From Hymenobacter busanensis (GTDB lineage: Bacteria > Bacteroidota > Bacteroidia > Cytophagales > Hymenobacteraceae): DNA of 64,000 bases. The stretch spans positions 1 to 64,000 of the forward strand of contig NZ_VTWU01000007.1 in assembly GCF_008727865.1 (NCBI RefSeq). The letters run 5' to 3'. The position numbers and the translations under genes were made by a program. Shown here piece by piece: positions 33,409-41,967 of the stretch. Under the pieces are notes generated by a model. It worked only from the letters and a program-made list of their open reading frames with translations, made no database searches and had not been told where the DNA came from. Positions within the stretch are counted from its first letter, which is position 1; each line of letters begins with the position of its first letter.

Positions 33409-33530
33409 ATATTCGGCTAAAAAGGGGCGCGGCCGGCAGCTGAATTTTGCCGGGCCGTGCGCGTTGAATCCGCAATTCTAAGAAACTTGCGCCGCGCGCC
33501 GCCTTCGCACCGGCCGCCGCGCGTCCGCTT

Positions 33531-35180
33531 TTGCCGCCTTTGTTGTCTGCTTCTCCTTCGGTCACCTCCCGCCCGCCGTGGCCGCGCCGCCTCGCCGTAG
33601 CGCTGTTTTTCGTTTTGCTGCTGGGCGTCGGGCTGGCCGTATTTCGCGACTACGGCGTGTCGTGGGACGAGGTCAACAACCACCTCAACGGGCTCGTCAA
33701 CCTCAAGTACGTGGTGCAGACGCTGGCGCCGCAGCTGGCCCGGCAGCCGGCCTTCAATCGGTCCTGGATTCCCGACATTCACGTGTACCGCGACCGGGAC
33801 CACGGCGCCGCCTTCGAAATGCTGACCACGGTGCTCGGCCAGGTAGTAGCCCGCGACGATTCGCGGCCGTTCTACTTCTTCCGACATTTGTGCGTGTTCC
33901 TCACGTTTACCGCCGGCGTGTGGGCGCTCTACCGAATCGGGCAGCTCCGCTTTGGCCGCTGGCCGCTGGCGCTAGCCGCCGCCGCCGCGCTGGTGGTGTC
34001 GCCGCGGTTTTTCGCCGAAGCCTTCTACAACGGCAAAGACATCGTGTACATGGCCCTGTTCACGCTGGCCGTTTACACCCTGGTGCGGCTGCTGCGCCGG
34101 CCCACGCTGGCGCGGGCCGGGTGGCACGCCTTGGCCACCGCCGCCGCTATCGACGTGCGGGCGCAGGGCCTGCAGCTGGTGGTGCTCAGCCTGCTGATGA
34201 TGGCGCTGGAAGCCCGCTTTGCTCAGCCTGAAACCTCTCCCGTGCTGCCTGTTCTGCCCCGGCACTGGGGGCGCGCGGCACTCGTGTACGTGGCCGCCAC
34301 GCTGGTTTTGGCCTTCGTTGGCTGGCCCTATTTGTGGGCAGCTTCGTGGGCCGACCTCCTGCATTTCAGCGAGCGGCTGCGGGCCTACCGCTGGACCCAC
34401 AGCGTGCTGTATCTGGGGCAGTTCATTCCTGCTCGGCACGTGCCGTGGCACTACATTCCGGTGTGGGTGCTCATTACCACGCCACTGGCCTACACGTTGG
34501 CGGCCGTGGGAGGCGTGGTGGCGGCGTTCCGCGGCCTGCTACAGCGCGGCGCGCTACGGGACCGCGCCGCCCGCCTCGACGTGTTGCTGCTGCTGTGGCT
34601 GCTGGCGCCTTGGCTGTTTGTGGTAGCGTTCGGCTCCACCCTCTACGACGGCTGGCGACACTTGTACTTCGTGTACCCGGCCCTGCTGCTGATGGCCGTG
34701 CGTGGGGCGCAGGCCCTGTGGGCAGCCGCCAAGGCGCGGCCGCGGTGGCGCAAAGTGGCCGTGGGGCTAGGTATAGTAGCAGCGGCCGAAGTGGGCCACA
34801 CGGTAGTGCGCATGGTGCAGCTCCATCCGTTTCAGAACGTGTATTTCAGTTGCGTGCCCGCCGCCACGGCCGAGCGGCTCTTCGAGCGCGACTATTGGGC
34901 CCTCTCGTACCGCCAGGGGCTGGAGTGGATACTGGCCCACGACGCCAGCCCGCGCGTTGCGGTGGCCGCCCCGCGTTACGCGCCCTTCTACAACAACACG
35001 CTGATTCTGCCCCCAGCCGAGCGCAACCGCCTGCAGTTCATGCCCCGCGAATCCAACAGCTACCGCTATTTCATCACCGGCTACCGCTGGCACCCGCAAT
35101 CTTACGCCGACAGCGTGGGGCAGGAGGTGCACGCCATTCGGGCCGGCGGCCTGAAAGTGTTGTCGGTGTTTCGCCGGTAA
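33531..35180 (+). CDS. GT39-like membrane glycosyltransferase (ArnT/PMT type)
   Basis: 549 residues with about ten to twelve membrane segments. The first periplasmic loop has RDYGVSWDEVNNHLNG, with the acidic residues that form the catalytic site in the GT-C fold, and later NGKDIVYMALFTLAVY and YDGWRHLYFVYPALLLMAVRG. Such enzymes take a sugar from polyprenyl phosphate and attach it to lipid A, glycolipid or protein at the periplasmic face. The TTG start at 33531 is the earliest in-frame choice that keeps the N-terminus short; other starts a few codons later are possible. Related in type, not in sequence, to the gene at 54172. Confidence 0.78.
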   Translation: MPPLLSASPSVTSRPPWPRRLAVALFFVLLLGVGLAVFRDYGVSWDEVNNHLNGLVNLKYVVQTLAPQLARQPAFNRSWIPDIHVYRDRDHGAAFEMLTTVLGQVVARDDSRPFYFFRHLCVFLTFTAGVWALYRIGQLRFGRWPLALAAAAALVVSPRFFAEAFYNGKDIVYMALFTLAVYTLVRLLRRPTLARAGWHALATAAAIDVRAQGLQLVVLSLLMMALEARFAQPETSPVLPVLPRHWGRAALVYVAATLVLAFVGWPYLWAASWADLLHFSERLRAYRWTHSVLYLGQFIPARHVPWHYIPVWVLITTPLAYTLAAVGGVVAAFRGLLQRGALRDRAARLDVLLLLWLLAPWLFVVAFGSTLYDGWRHLYFVYPALLLMAVRGAQALWAAAKARPRWRKVAVGLGIVAAAEVGHTVVRMVQLHPFQNVYFSCVPAATAERLFERDYWALSYRQGLEWILAHDASPRVAVAAPRYAPFYNNTLILPPAERNRLQFMPRESNSYRYFITGYRWHPQSYADSVGQEVHAIRAGGLKVLSVFRR

Positions 35181-35206
35181 TCCAACCGATATTTTTCTTG
35201 TTTGTG

Positions 35207-36409
35207 ATGCTGAACATGTCCGACGAACCAGCCGCTGATGCAGAGCTGCCCCTGCACGGCCTGCGCGTGGTGGAGCTGGCCAGCGTGCTGGCCGGCCCGC
35301 AAGTGGGGCAGTTTCTGGCCGAACTGGGCGCCGAAGTCATCAAAGTAGAAGCGCCCGGCGGCGACGTGACGCGCACCTGGAAAACCCCGGCCGAAAGCCC
35401 GGATATCGACGTGTCGGCCTATTTTGCCTGCGCCAACTGGGGCAAGCAGTCGGCGGTGGTCGATTTGCGCACGCCCGCAGGGCAGGCCGCCGTGCACCGC
35501 CTCGTGGCCGGAGCCGACATCGTGCTGGTCAGCTACAAGCCCGGCGACGCCGAAAAGCTGCGCATGGACTATGCCGCCCTGAGCGCCGCCAACCCGCGCC
35601 TCATCTACGGTCAGATTACCGGTTACGGCCCGGCCACCCCCCGCGCCGGCTACGACGCCGTACTGCAGGCCGAAACCGGCTTCATGCACCTCAACGGCCT
35701 GCCCGACAGCGGCCCGCTGAAAATGCCTGTGGCTTTGATGGACCTGCTGGCCGCTCACCAACTTAAGGAAGGCTTGCTCACGGCCCTCTACCGCCGCGAG
35801 CGTACCGGCCGCGGCGCCGTGGTGCACGTGTCGCTGCACGATGCCGCGCTGGCCTCGTTGGCCAACCAAGGCAGCACCTACCTCGTCACCGGCCACGACC
35901 CGCAGCCGCTGGGCTCGGGCCACCCCAGCATCGTGCCCTACGGCACCGTGTACCGCGCTGCCGACGGCCGCCAACTGGTGCTGGCCGTGGGTTCCGACCG
36001 TCAGTTTCAGCACCTGTGCGAGGCGCTGGCGCGGCCGGAATGGGCTGCCGACGAGCGGTTTCATACCAACGGCCGCCGCGTGCAGCACCGCGAGGCCTTG
36101 GAAGCGTTGCTGACGACGCGCATCGGCGAAATAGGTGGCGAAGCGTTGCTGGTGGAGCTGGAGCGCCGCGCCGTGCCGGCTGGAGCAGTGCGCACGGCGG
36201 GCGAGGCCCTGCGCCAACCGCCGGCGCAGGCCATGCTGCTGCCGCCGGCCGCGGTGTTTCCGCATCCGGGGCTGCGCACGGTAGCGTTTCGGAGCCCGCA
36301 GTGGCCGGCCGCCGAGGCGCTGGCCGCGCCGCCGGCGTTGGGCGCGCAAACCGCCGAATTGGTAGACCCAACGCCCTTTTCTGCCGAAAATCAAACCACA
36401 GCCAAGTAA
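35207..36409 (+). CDS. CaiB/BaiF family CoA transferase
   Basis: 400 residues from ATG 35207 (ATG 35216 also possible). Family III CoA transferase: LRVVELASVLAGPQVGQFLAE and LGAEVIKVEAPGGDVTR at the N-terminus, GYDAVLQAETGFMHLNG with the catalytic Asp, and HPSIVPYGTVYRAADG in the second half. Moves CoA between carboxylic acids; cytoplasmic interlocked dimer. The substrate is not evident. It starts 26 bp after the GT39-like gene on the same strand, so read-through is likely although the functions do not match. Confidence 0.9.
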   Translation: MLNMSDEPAADAELPLHGLRVVELASVLAGPQVGQFLAELGAEVIKVEAPGGDVTRTWKTPAESPDIDVSAYFACANWGKQSAVVDLRTPAGQAAVHRLVAGADIVLVSYKPGDAEKLRMDYAALSAANPRLIYGQITGYGPATPRAGYDAVLQAETGFMHLNGLPDSGPLKMPVALMDLLAAHQLKEGLLTALYRRERTGRGAVVHVSLHDAALASLANQGSTYLVTGHDPQPLGSGHPSIVPYGTVYRAADGRQLVLAVGSDRQFQHLCEALARPEWAADERFHTNGRRVQHREALEALLTTRIGEIGGEALLVELERRAVPAGAVRTAGEALRQPPAQAMLLPPAAVFPHPGLRTVAFRSPQWPAAEALAAPPALGAQTAELVDPTPFSAENQTTAK

Positions 36410-36497
36410 AGCTGCGTACCATTAGGTTGCCGCCCGGGAATGCCCGCGCGGCTTTCGACACCCTGGACTCCCTAATGGCCCTGCCGGGCCTTCACGC

Positions 36498-37460
36498 ATG
36501 GCAGACGACAGCACTTCCTCGACCCCTGTTTCCTCCGAATTCACGCTTCCTACCGCCGCCAAAGCCACTGAAGAAGCGGCTAAGCCTCCTAAGCCCGCCG
36601 CCAAGCCCAAGAAGGCAGCAACTGATAAGCCTGCCGCTTCGCAAACTGCTGGCGCGAAAACGACCAAGAAAGCCGCCAAGTCAGCGGCTGTTGACAGCAG
36701 CGGGCAGCAGAGCCAGCTAGCCAACGCGCCGGCGCCCAACACCTCCGAGGCGAAGGCCCAGGAGGAGCCGGAAGACAAGCTCGACATCATTTTCGAAGGC
36801 CTGAAGCAGAAGTCGTCGGCCAAGCAGTCGATTTTCCGCAACACTGAGGCCACCTTCGACTGCCTGCGCAAGGTGTCGCAGGAGCTGGTGGTGGAACTCA
36901 CGCGCCGCCTTTCGCCACTCGATTCGAGCGTGCTCATCGAGTACCGGCCCATCAACGAGCTGGAGTTTCACATCAAGTTTTCCGGCGACCTGCTGGTGTT
37001 CGTGATGCACTCGAACATCATCACTTTCCCCGACGACTTCCCGCTCTTCAACACCAAATACGTACTCGACGACTTCCGGCGGCGGTTTTTCGGGCACATC
37101 ATGGCCTACAACTTCATGGCCGACAGCATCAAGTACCAGCGCATGAACGACCCCGGCTACCTCGTGGGCCGTTTGTTGGTGAACATCGACCACCACTACT
37201 TCATTGAGGGCGTGAAGCAGCTGGAAATGCCCGACCACGACATGGCCGACGACCCCGTGACCGACGACGCCATGCGCCTCTTCGTGGAAAGCGCCATGAT
37301 TGCGGCCGTCAACAACGACCTGATTGCCCCGCCCATCCAGGACATTCAGAAAATCAGCGTCAAGCAGAAAGTGGAAAACCAGCAGGTGAGCCGTGGCAGC
37401 AAAGTCGGCTTCAGTTTCCGCAACGAGCAGCGCAGCGCCTTCGACGGGCTGAGCTACTAA
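36498..37460 (+). CDS. Conserved hypothetical protein with Ala/Lys-rich N-terminus
   Basis: 320 residues. The first ~100 residues are Ala/Lys/Pro/Ser-rich (KPAAKPKKAATDKP, KTTKKAAKSAA), resembling histone H1-like or disordered linkers. The remaining ~220 form a compact domain (DKLDIIFEGLKQKSSAK, YRPINELEFHIKFSGDLLVFVMHS, FFGHIMAYNFMADSIKYQ, DHHYFIEGVKQLEM) with no signal peptide or membrane helix. I do not recognise the family. It follows the CoA transferase by 88 bp and precedes an inverted repeat that may end its transcript. Confidence 0.72.
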   Translation: MADDSTSSTPVSSEFTLPTAAKATEEAAKPPKPAAKPKKAATDKPAASQTAGAKTTKKAAKSAAVDSSGQQSQLANAPAPNTSEAKAQEEPEDKLDIIFEGLKQKSSAKQSIFRNTEATFDCLRKVSQELVVELTRRLSPLDSSVLIEYRPINELEFHIKFSGDLLVFVMHSNIITFPDDFPLFNTKYVLDDFRRRFFGHIMAYNFMADSIKYQRMNDPGYLVGRLLVNIDHHYFIEGVKQLEMPDHDMADDPVTDDAMRLFVESAMIAAVNNDLIAPPIQDIQKISVKQKVENQQVSRGSKVGFSFRNEQRSAFDGLSY

Positions 37461-37473
37461 TTCTTCGTTTTTC

Positions 37474-37564
37474 TGTCATCCTGAGCCAAAAGCGAAGGAC
37501 CTTCTCATTCCAGAATAATCCGTTCGGCAGTGAGAAGGTCCTTTGCTTTTAGCTCAGGATGACA
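37474..37564. repeat. Inverted repeat of 34-bp arms (GTCATCCTGAGC type)
   Basis: 37474-37507 pairs with 37531-37564 with only two mismatches, both compatible with G:U or A/C changes, around a 23-nt centre. The arm begins TGTCATCCTGAGC and contains GAAGGACCTT, a sequence type seen as a dispersed intergenic repeat in many Bacteroidota genomes. It sits between the converging ends of the 320-residue protein gene and trpS and may act as a two-way terminator. Confidence 0.85.
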
Positions 37565-37581
37565 CCTGAAGAAGGCGGTTT

Positions 37582-38559
37582 TTAGCGCGGCAGGTAGCCC
37601 ACTTTTTCGCGCACTTTATTGAGCAACTTCGTGCCGTAGTCCTGCGCTTTGCGGGCGCCTTCGGCAAGGCGGCGGTCCACTTCGGGCAGGTGCTGCATGT
37701 AGTAGTTGAACTGCTCCCGCTCCTGGACAAAGCGCGTGCGGATAACCTCGAACAGCGCCTGCTTGGCGTGGCCGTAGCCGTAGCCGCCGTTCAGGTAGTT
37801 CTGGCGCATTTCTGCCACCTCGGCCGGCGACGCCAGCAACGAAAACAGCTTGAAGGTGGTGTCGGTATCGGGGTTCTTGGGGGCCTCCAGCGGGGTACTG
37901 TCCGACACGATGCCGCGGATGTTTTTCAGCAGCGCTTTGTCGTCGAGGAAGATGTCGATGATGTTGCCGTACGACTTGCTCATCTTCTGCCCGTCGAGGC
38001 CTGGAATGGTCTGGATTTGCTCGTCTACGCGGGCTTGCGGCAGCACGAAGGTTTCGCCGTAGCGGTTGTTGAAGGCCGAGGCAATGTCGCGGGCAATTTC
38101 CAGGTGTTGAATCTGGTCTTTGCCCACGGGCACAAAGTCGGCGTCGTAGAGCAGAATGTCGGCCGCCATGAGCACCGGGTAGGTGAACAGGCCAGCATTT
38201 ACGTCCGCCAGCCGGTCTGACTTGTCCTTGAACGAGTGCGCGTTGGCCAGCATCGGGAAGGGCGTGAAGCAGGAGAGGTACCAGGCTAGCTCCGTCACCT
38301 GCGGCACGTCGGATTGCCTGTAAAACAGGTTCTTGTCGGTGTCGAAACCGCAGGCCAGCCATGCGGCCGCCACCGAGTAAGTATTGTGGCGCAGCAGCTC
38401 CGCGTCGCGCACCTGGGTGAGCGAGTGCAGATCGGCAATGAAGAGCAGGGACGTGTTGGTGCTGCTTTTCGACAGTTCGATGGCGGGCAAAATGGCGCCG
38501 AGCAGGTTGCCCAAGTGCGGGCGGCCGGTGCTCTGAATGCCGGTAAGGATGCGGGACAT
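37582..38559 (-). CDS. trpS: Tryptophanyl-tRNA synthetase
   Basis: 325 residues, the usual bacterial length. Class I synthetase charging tRNA-Trp; dimeric, cytoplasmic. HIGH-type motif in GIQSTGRPHLGNLLGA (about 6-21), KMSKS motif in PGLDGQKMSKSYGN (about 188-201), and the conserved MAADILLYDADFVPVGKDQ, which lines the Trp pocket. No Trp-rich leader peptide was found upstream, unlike the Arg case at argS. Confidence 0.96.
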   Translation of the reverse strand: MSRILTGIQSTGRPHLGNLLGAILPAIELSKSSTNTSLLFIADLHSLTQVRDAELLRHNTYSVAAAWLACGFDTDKNLFYRQSDVPQVTELAWYLSCFTPFPMLANAHSFKDKSDRLADVNAGLFTYPVLMAADILLYDADFVPVGKDQIQHLEIARDIASAFNNRYGETFVLPQARVDEQIQTIPGLDGQKMSKSYGNIIDIFLDDKALLKNIRGIVSDSTPLEAPKNPDTDTTFKLFSLLASPAEVAEMRQNYLNGGYGYGHAKQALFEVIRTRFVQEREQFNYYMQHLPEVDRRLAEGARKAQDYGTKLLNKVREKVGYLPR

Positions 38560-38567
38560 ATTTTTTT

Positions 38568-38601
38568 AAGCTATTAGCTGCCAGCGGTTGGCTGTTAGCT
38601 T
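38568..38601. repeat. Imperfect inverted repeat of TTAGCTG/GGCTGTTAGC type
   Basis: AAGCTATTAGCTGCC and GGTTGGCTGTTAGCTT face each other just upstream of trpS. The same words appear in the terminator at 38624-38663 and in the palindrome at 40512-40557, so they may belong to one repeat family. Confidence 0.4.
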
Positions 38602-38623
38602 TTGAGCAAAGGATTGAATGATG

Positions 38624-38663
38624 AAAAAGCAATTGGCTGTCAGCCGACAGCTAATTGCTTTTT
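38624..38663 (-). terminator. Terminator of YhhQ gene
   Basis: 18-bp stem with one G:U pair (38624-38641 with 38646-38663), 4-nt loop, A-run on the left giving TTTTT on the minus strand. The right arm overlaps the stop codon of the transporter gene. Confidence 0.85.
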
Positions 38664-39429
38664 ACACGCTCACATTCGCCGCCGCTTCCTGCTGCAGCTC
38701 CACGGTTTCTTCTTTGCCAAGGTACCGGTCGATGAGGGCGTGAGCGAGGTAGAGCACCGGCGTGAGCAAAATGGCGGCCGCGAATTTATACCAGTAATTG
38801 GTGTTAGCCACGCTCAGTACCTGCTCAAACGACCAGTTGCCGAACAGATAAAACGCCACGAACAGCACCACAAACGAATCGACGAGCTGCGAAATGAGCG
38901 TGGAGCCCGTGGCCCGCAGCCAGATGAGCCGGCTGCCCGTCACGCGGCGCAGGGCCTGAAACACGGTAGCGTCGAGCACCTGCCCGATGAGAAACGCCAC
39001 GAGCGAACCGATGATGATGCCCAGCCCCTGGCGGAAAATGCTCTCGTAGGCAAACTCGATGTCGAACGGTCGGCCCTGGGCATCGGTCTTGTTCACATCG
39101 AGCCAGAAGGCGGCCGGTGGCAGCTTGGTGGTAGCCAGTATGACCACGAAGGCGTAGGCAATGAGTGCGGCCGTGAGCAAGCTCACGCGCACCACGCCGG
39201 CCCGCCCGAAATACTCGTTCAGAATGTCGGTGGTGATAAAAACCACGGGCCAGATAAGCACGCCCGCCGTGAGGTTGCCGGGCAGCCCCAGCAGCTTGTC
39301 GACGGAGAAAATCTTGACGCCGATGATTTCGGCCAGCAGGGCGTTGACGATGAAAATGGCGCTCAGCACCAGATACAGCTGCTGCTTTTTGTGGGCGAAG
39401 CGCGAGGTGAGCGTAGTGGTGGTTTCCAT
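38662..39429 (-). CDS. yhhQ: YhhQ-type queuosine precursor transporter
   Basis: 255 residues from ATG 39429 (an ATG nine bases upstream is also open). Six membrane segments in the VUT/DUF165 family pattern: LVLSAIFIVNALLAEIIGVKIF, FITTDILNEYFGRAGVVRVS (the signature TDxLNEYFG), then DATVFQALRR and LRATGSTLISQLVDSFVVLF. YhhQ imports queuosine precursors for tRNA modification in E. coli; the same role is inferred here. TATCTTTC on the minus strand at 39474-39481 is a weak -7 candidate. Confidence 0.88.
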   Translation of the reverse strand: METTTTLTSRFAHKKQQLYLVLSAIFIVNALLAEIIGVKIFSVDKLLGLPGNLTAGVLIWPVVFITTDILNEYFGRAGVVRVSLLTAALIAYAFVVILATTKLPPAAFWLDVNKTDAQGRPFDIEFAYESIFRQGLGIIIGSLVAFLIGQVLDATVFQALRRVTGSRLIWLRATGSTLISQLVDSFVVLFVAFYLFGNWSFEQVLSVANTNYWYKFAAAILLTPVLYLAHALIDRYLGKEETVELQQEAAANVSV

Positions 39430-39495
39430 GCAAGGCAATAGCCGGCGGGCCGTGTAGGTGGCCGCGTCGGGGCGAAAGATATTGGCCGCGGGCTA

Positions 39496-40407
39496 TTACA
39501 GCCCTACGGTGAGGCCTTCCAGGGCCAGATTGGTGTCGGCAAACTCGCGGCGGGCTTCCTCCAGCAGGGGCTCCAGGTCGCGGTAGCGGGAGGAAAAGTG
39601 GCCGATGAGCAGCTGCTTCGCTCCGGCCAACCGGGCCAGCTGGCCCGCCTGACGAGCCGTGGAATGGCCCGTTTGCACGGCGCGCTCGAGCATTTCGTGC
39701 AGAAACGTGCTTTCGTGGTAGAGCAAATCCACGCCGCGCACAAGGTCGGCGAGGCTTTCCGTGAAGACGGTATCGGAGCAGTAGGCGTAGCTGCGCGGGG
39801 CGGGCGGCGGCTCGGTCACGTCGAGGTGGCGCAGCCACACGTGGCCGACGTCGTCGCGCAGGTCTTCGCCGCGGGTGAGAGCCTGCAGCTGCTCGGGCAC
39901 AAGGCCGGTGGGCAACAGGTCCTTCACCAGCCGCCGGCGGCCGGGCTTTTCCCGAAACAAGTAGCCACAGCACGGTATGCGGTGCCGCATGGGCAGCGTG
40001 TTTACGGTTACGGCGGCATCCTCATACACCTGCTGGTGCTGGGTGGTGTCCACGCAGGTGAACTGCACATCGAAGGAGAGAGGCGTGCCGGAGCAGCGCA
40101 ACTGGGTGGTCAGCACTTCGTCGAGGCCGGCGGGACCGAAGAGGCGCAGCGGCTCGGTGCGGCCTTGCAGGTGCAGCGTGCCCAGCAGCCCAAAGAGCCC
40201 GAAAAAATGGTCGCCGTGCAGGTGCGAAATGAAGATACAGTCGGTGCGCGAAAAGCGAATTTTCTGCTCGATGAGCCGTTCCTGGGTGCTTTCGCCGCAG
40301 TCGATGAGGTACTGCTTGCGGCCCACGGCCAGCACCTGCGCTGTGTGGTGGCGGCCCAGCATGGGGGTGGCCGAAGCACTGCCCAGAATTGTCAGGTCAA
40401 AGTCCAC
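39496..40407 (-). CDS. rnz: Ribonuclease Z
   Basis: 303 residues, GTG start. Metallo-beta-lactamase fold tRNA 3'-processing endonuclease. Zinc motif FISHLHGDHFFGLFGL (HxHxDH), ILGSASATPMLGRHHTAQVL and LIDCGESTQERL at the N-terminus, and later LLYHESTF and GHSTARQAGQLA plus LIGHFSSRY, which supply the remaining His/Asp ligands. Full length for the short form (RNase Z-S). Cytoplasmic homodimer. No tRNA gene is present nearby. Confidence 0.93.
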   Translation of the reverse strand: MDFDLTILGSASATPMLGRHHTAQVLAVGRKQYLIDCGESTQERLIEQKIRFSRTDCIFISHLHGDHFFGLFGLLGTLHLQGRTEPLRLFGPAGLDEVLTTQLRCSGTPLSFDVQFTCVDTTQHQQVYEDAAVTVNTLPMRHRIPCCGYLFREKPGRRRLVKDLLPTGLVPEQLQALTRGEDLRDDVGHVWLRHLDVTEPPPAPRSYAYCSDTVFTESLADLVRGVDLLYHESTFLHEMLERAVQTGHSTARQAGQLARLAGAKQLLIGHFSSRYRDLEPLLEEARREFADTNLALEGLTVGL

Positions 40408-40505
40408 GAAGCGGCGAAATGCGGGGAAGCAATGGAAAACGGAGGCGGGAGGTGGTTCTACGCAAAAGGAGCGGAGAGCGGCAGCTTCGCTTGGCGGCCA
40501 CCGGG

Positions 40506-40557
40506 AAAAAAGTTAGCCGTTGGCCGTCAGTACAGCTACTGACGGCCAACGGCTAAC
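40506..40557 (-). terminator. Terminator: perfect 21-bp palindrome with T-run
   Basis: 40512-40532 is the exact reverse complement of 40537-40557 with a CAGC loop; the adjoining AAAAAA (40506-40511) is a T-run in the minus direction. It lies 27 bp past the stop codon of the STAS gene. Confidence 0.88.
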
Positions 40558-40583
40558 GGCGCGTTATCCGCGGCCAAAGGAAA

Positions 40584-40958
40584 TTACTCTTTGCTCGTCA
40601 GGTCACGCTCGATGGCGTGCAGGAAGATGCGGTCGATGCCTTCTTCCACGGTGGGCAGGATGTGCAGCACCGATTCGAGCTTGGAGATGGTGATGAGCTT
40701 CATCACGTGGTCTTGCAGGCCGGTGAGAACCAGCAGGCCGCCGGTGGAATTGCAGAGGCGGTTGGCAATCAGAATCGAGCTGAGCCCCGACGAATCGGTG
40801 TACTTGACGTTCTGCAGGTCCAGGATCAGGTTGTTGATGCCTTCGGCATTGAGCTTCACGAACTCCGATTTCAGATCGGGCGCGACGGTGGTGTCGAGCT
40901 TTTTCTCGTCAATCGTGATGATCGTGTAGTTTTCTTTTTTATCGATGGAGTACTTCAT
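40584..40958 (-). CDS. STAS-domain anti-sigma factor antagonist
   Basis: 124 residues, a single STAS domain of SpoIIAA/RsbV type. The phosphorylatable Ser is in KYTDSSGLSSILIANRL. Such proteins bind an anti-sigma kinase when unphosphorylated and so free a sigma factor, or regulate other partners; no kinase or sigma factor lies beside it here. The Ile/Lys-rich sequence and lower GC give it a different codon look from its neighbours. A TACCTTCG box is located 33 bp upstream. Confidence 0.9.
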   Translation of the reverse strand: MKYSIDKKENYTIITIDEKKLDTTVAPDLKSEFVKLNAEGINNLILDLQNVKYTDSSGLSSILIANRLCNSTGGLLVLTGLQDHVMKLITISKLESVLHILPTVEEGIDRIFLHAIERDLTSKE

Positions 40959-40990
40959 GCCAAGCAGGTTCGGTCGGTATGGGCGAGATG

Positions 40991-40998
40991 CGAAGGTA
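40991..40998 (-). promoter_or_regulatory. -7 promoter box (TACCTTCG) for STAS gene
   Basis: Minus-strand TACCTTCG, one base from TAnnTTTG, 33 bp before the ATG. A long T-run (AAAAAAAA at 41003-41010 on the plus strand) lies just upstream of it. Confidence 0.45.
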
Positions 40999-41084
40999 AA
41001 GAAAAAAAAGATGTTTGAATTTCAGGTGAAGTCTGCAAAAGGCAATTCAGTATTTCTACCGAACGGAGTGAAAAACTACCGAAA

Positions 41085-41927
41085 CTAGCCCGGAAATGCA
41101 AATGTGAGCGAGGCCCAAATACTTTGCCAGTCGGCGGTGGCCGGCACCGGGTGCGGCGCCATGTGCACCGCGGCCAGCAGCACGGTAGCCGGTTGGGATA
41201 AGCGTAACATGGCGCGGCCATTAAGGTTTGTGTGCAGCTGCAAATGTTGCACTGGGCTGCCGTCGAGGGGGCGCACCCACGCCTGCACCAGTTGGCGGTC
41301 GGCAGGCAGGTGGTTGCGCCACACCCGAATGGTGAGCGAAGCGCCCACGCGCAGGGCGTAGGGGTTCTGCTCGGCCACAATTTCGAGCGGGTGCCCCACG
41401 CGGGTGCGCCACGTGGTATCGGCGCGGGGCGAGGAGCCAGCCAGCAGCAGGGTTTTGGCGCAGCGGCGGTAGGCTTCTTTGGCGGGCTTGTCGGTGAGCT
41501 TGCGGCGGGTGCGCAGGTAGAGAATATCCTCCAGGCCTTCTTCTTTCAGGTACGCGGTAAACTCCTCGGCTTTCATGCTGATGAGCGCCTCGTTGGTGCG
41601 CAAGGCCAGCACGTGGGTGCCGGGCAGGTCGAGGGCCACGGTGGTTTGCAGCGAATCGGCTTGGGTGGCGGCGCCGGTGAGGTCGGTGCGCAGGTTGCCC
41701 GGTTTGAGGTGTACCAATTCTTCGACGCGGCTGCTCTGGCCCGGCCACCGCGCGCCGGCAAAATCCTGGCCCACCCAGCGGCCCACGTGCACCCGGGCGC
41801 CGGGCTGCACCACAAACCGCGCCGGGCGCAGCCAGAACTCGTGGGCCGTGGCGGCAGAGGCAAGCAAGGCCAGTGCCGCAAGAAGCAGGCGGCGGGGGCG
41901 GGCAGAGGGCACGACAGAAAAAGGCAA
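41085..41927 (-). CDS. DUF4198 domain-containing secreted protein
   Basis: 280 residues. N-terminal signal peptide (RLLLAALALLASAATAHEF), with cleavage before HEFWLRPARFVVQPG, the characteristic HEFWL start of DUF4198 proteins. The C-terminal domain includes GASLTIRVWRNHLPADRQLV and a conserved VHMAPHP. Periplasmic; relatives are linked to nickel/cobalt uptake (NikM-like) or general transport, but the exact role is unknown. It lies 40 bp downstream of glycogen synthase on the same strand, without an evident functional link. Confidence 0.8.
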   Translation of the reverse strand: MPFSVVPSARPRRLLLAALALLASAATAHEFWLRPARFVVQPGARVHVGRWVGQDFAGARWPGQSSRVEELVHLKPGNLRTDLTGAATQADSLQTTVALDLPGTHVLALRTNEALISMKAEEFTAYLKEEGLEDILYLRTRRKLTDKPAKEAYRRCAKTLLLAGSSPRADTTWRTRVGHPLEIVAEQNPYALRVGASLTIRVWRNHLPADRQLVQAWVRPLDGSPVQHLQLHTNLNGRAMLRLSQPATVLLAAVHMAPHPVPATADWQSIWASLTFAFPG

Positions 41928-41967
41928 GGGGCTAAAGGGAAATCAGGCGGCCACAAAGATGCACGGC

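Noticed and set aside
34334-35206. N-terminal extension of the CoA transferase into the GT39-like gene
   Set aside because: The extension lies in another frame of a gene with clear membrane segments; family alignment starts at 35207-35216.
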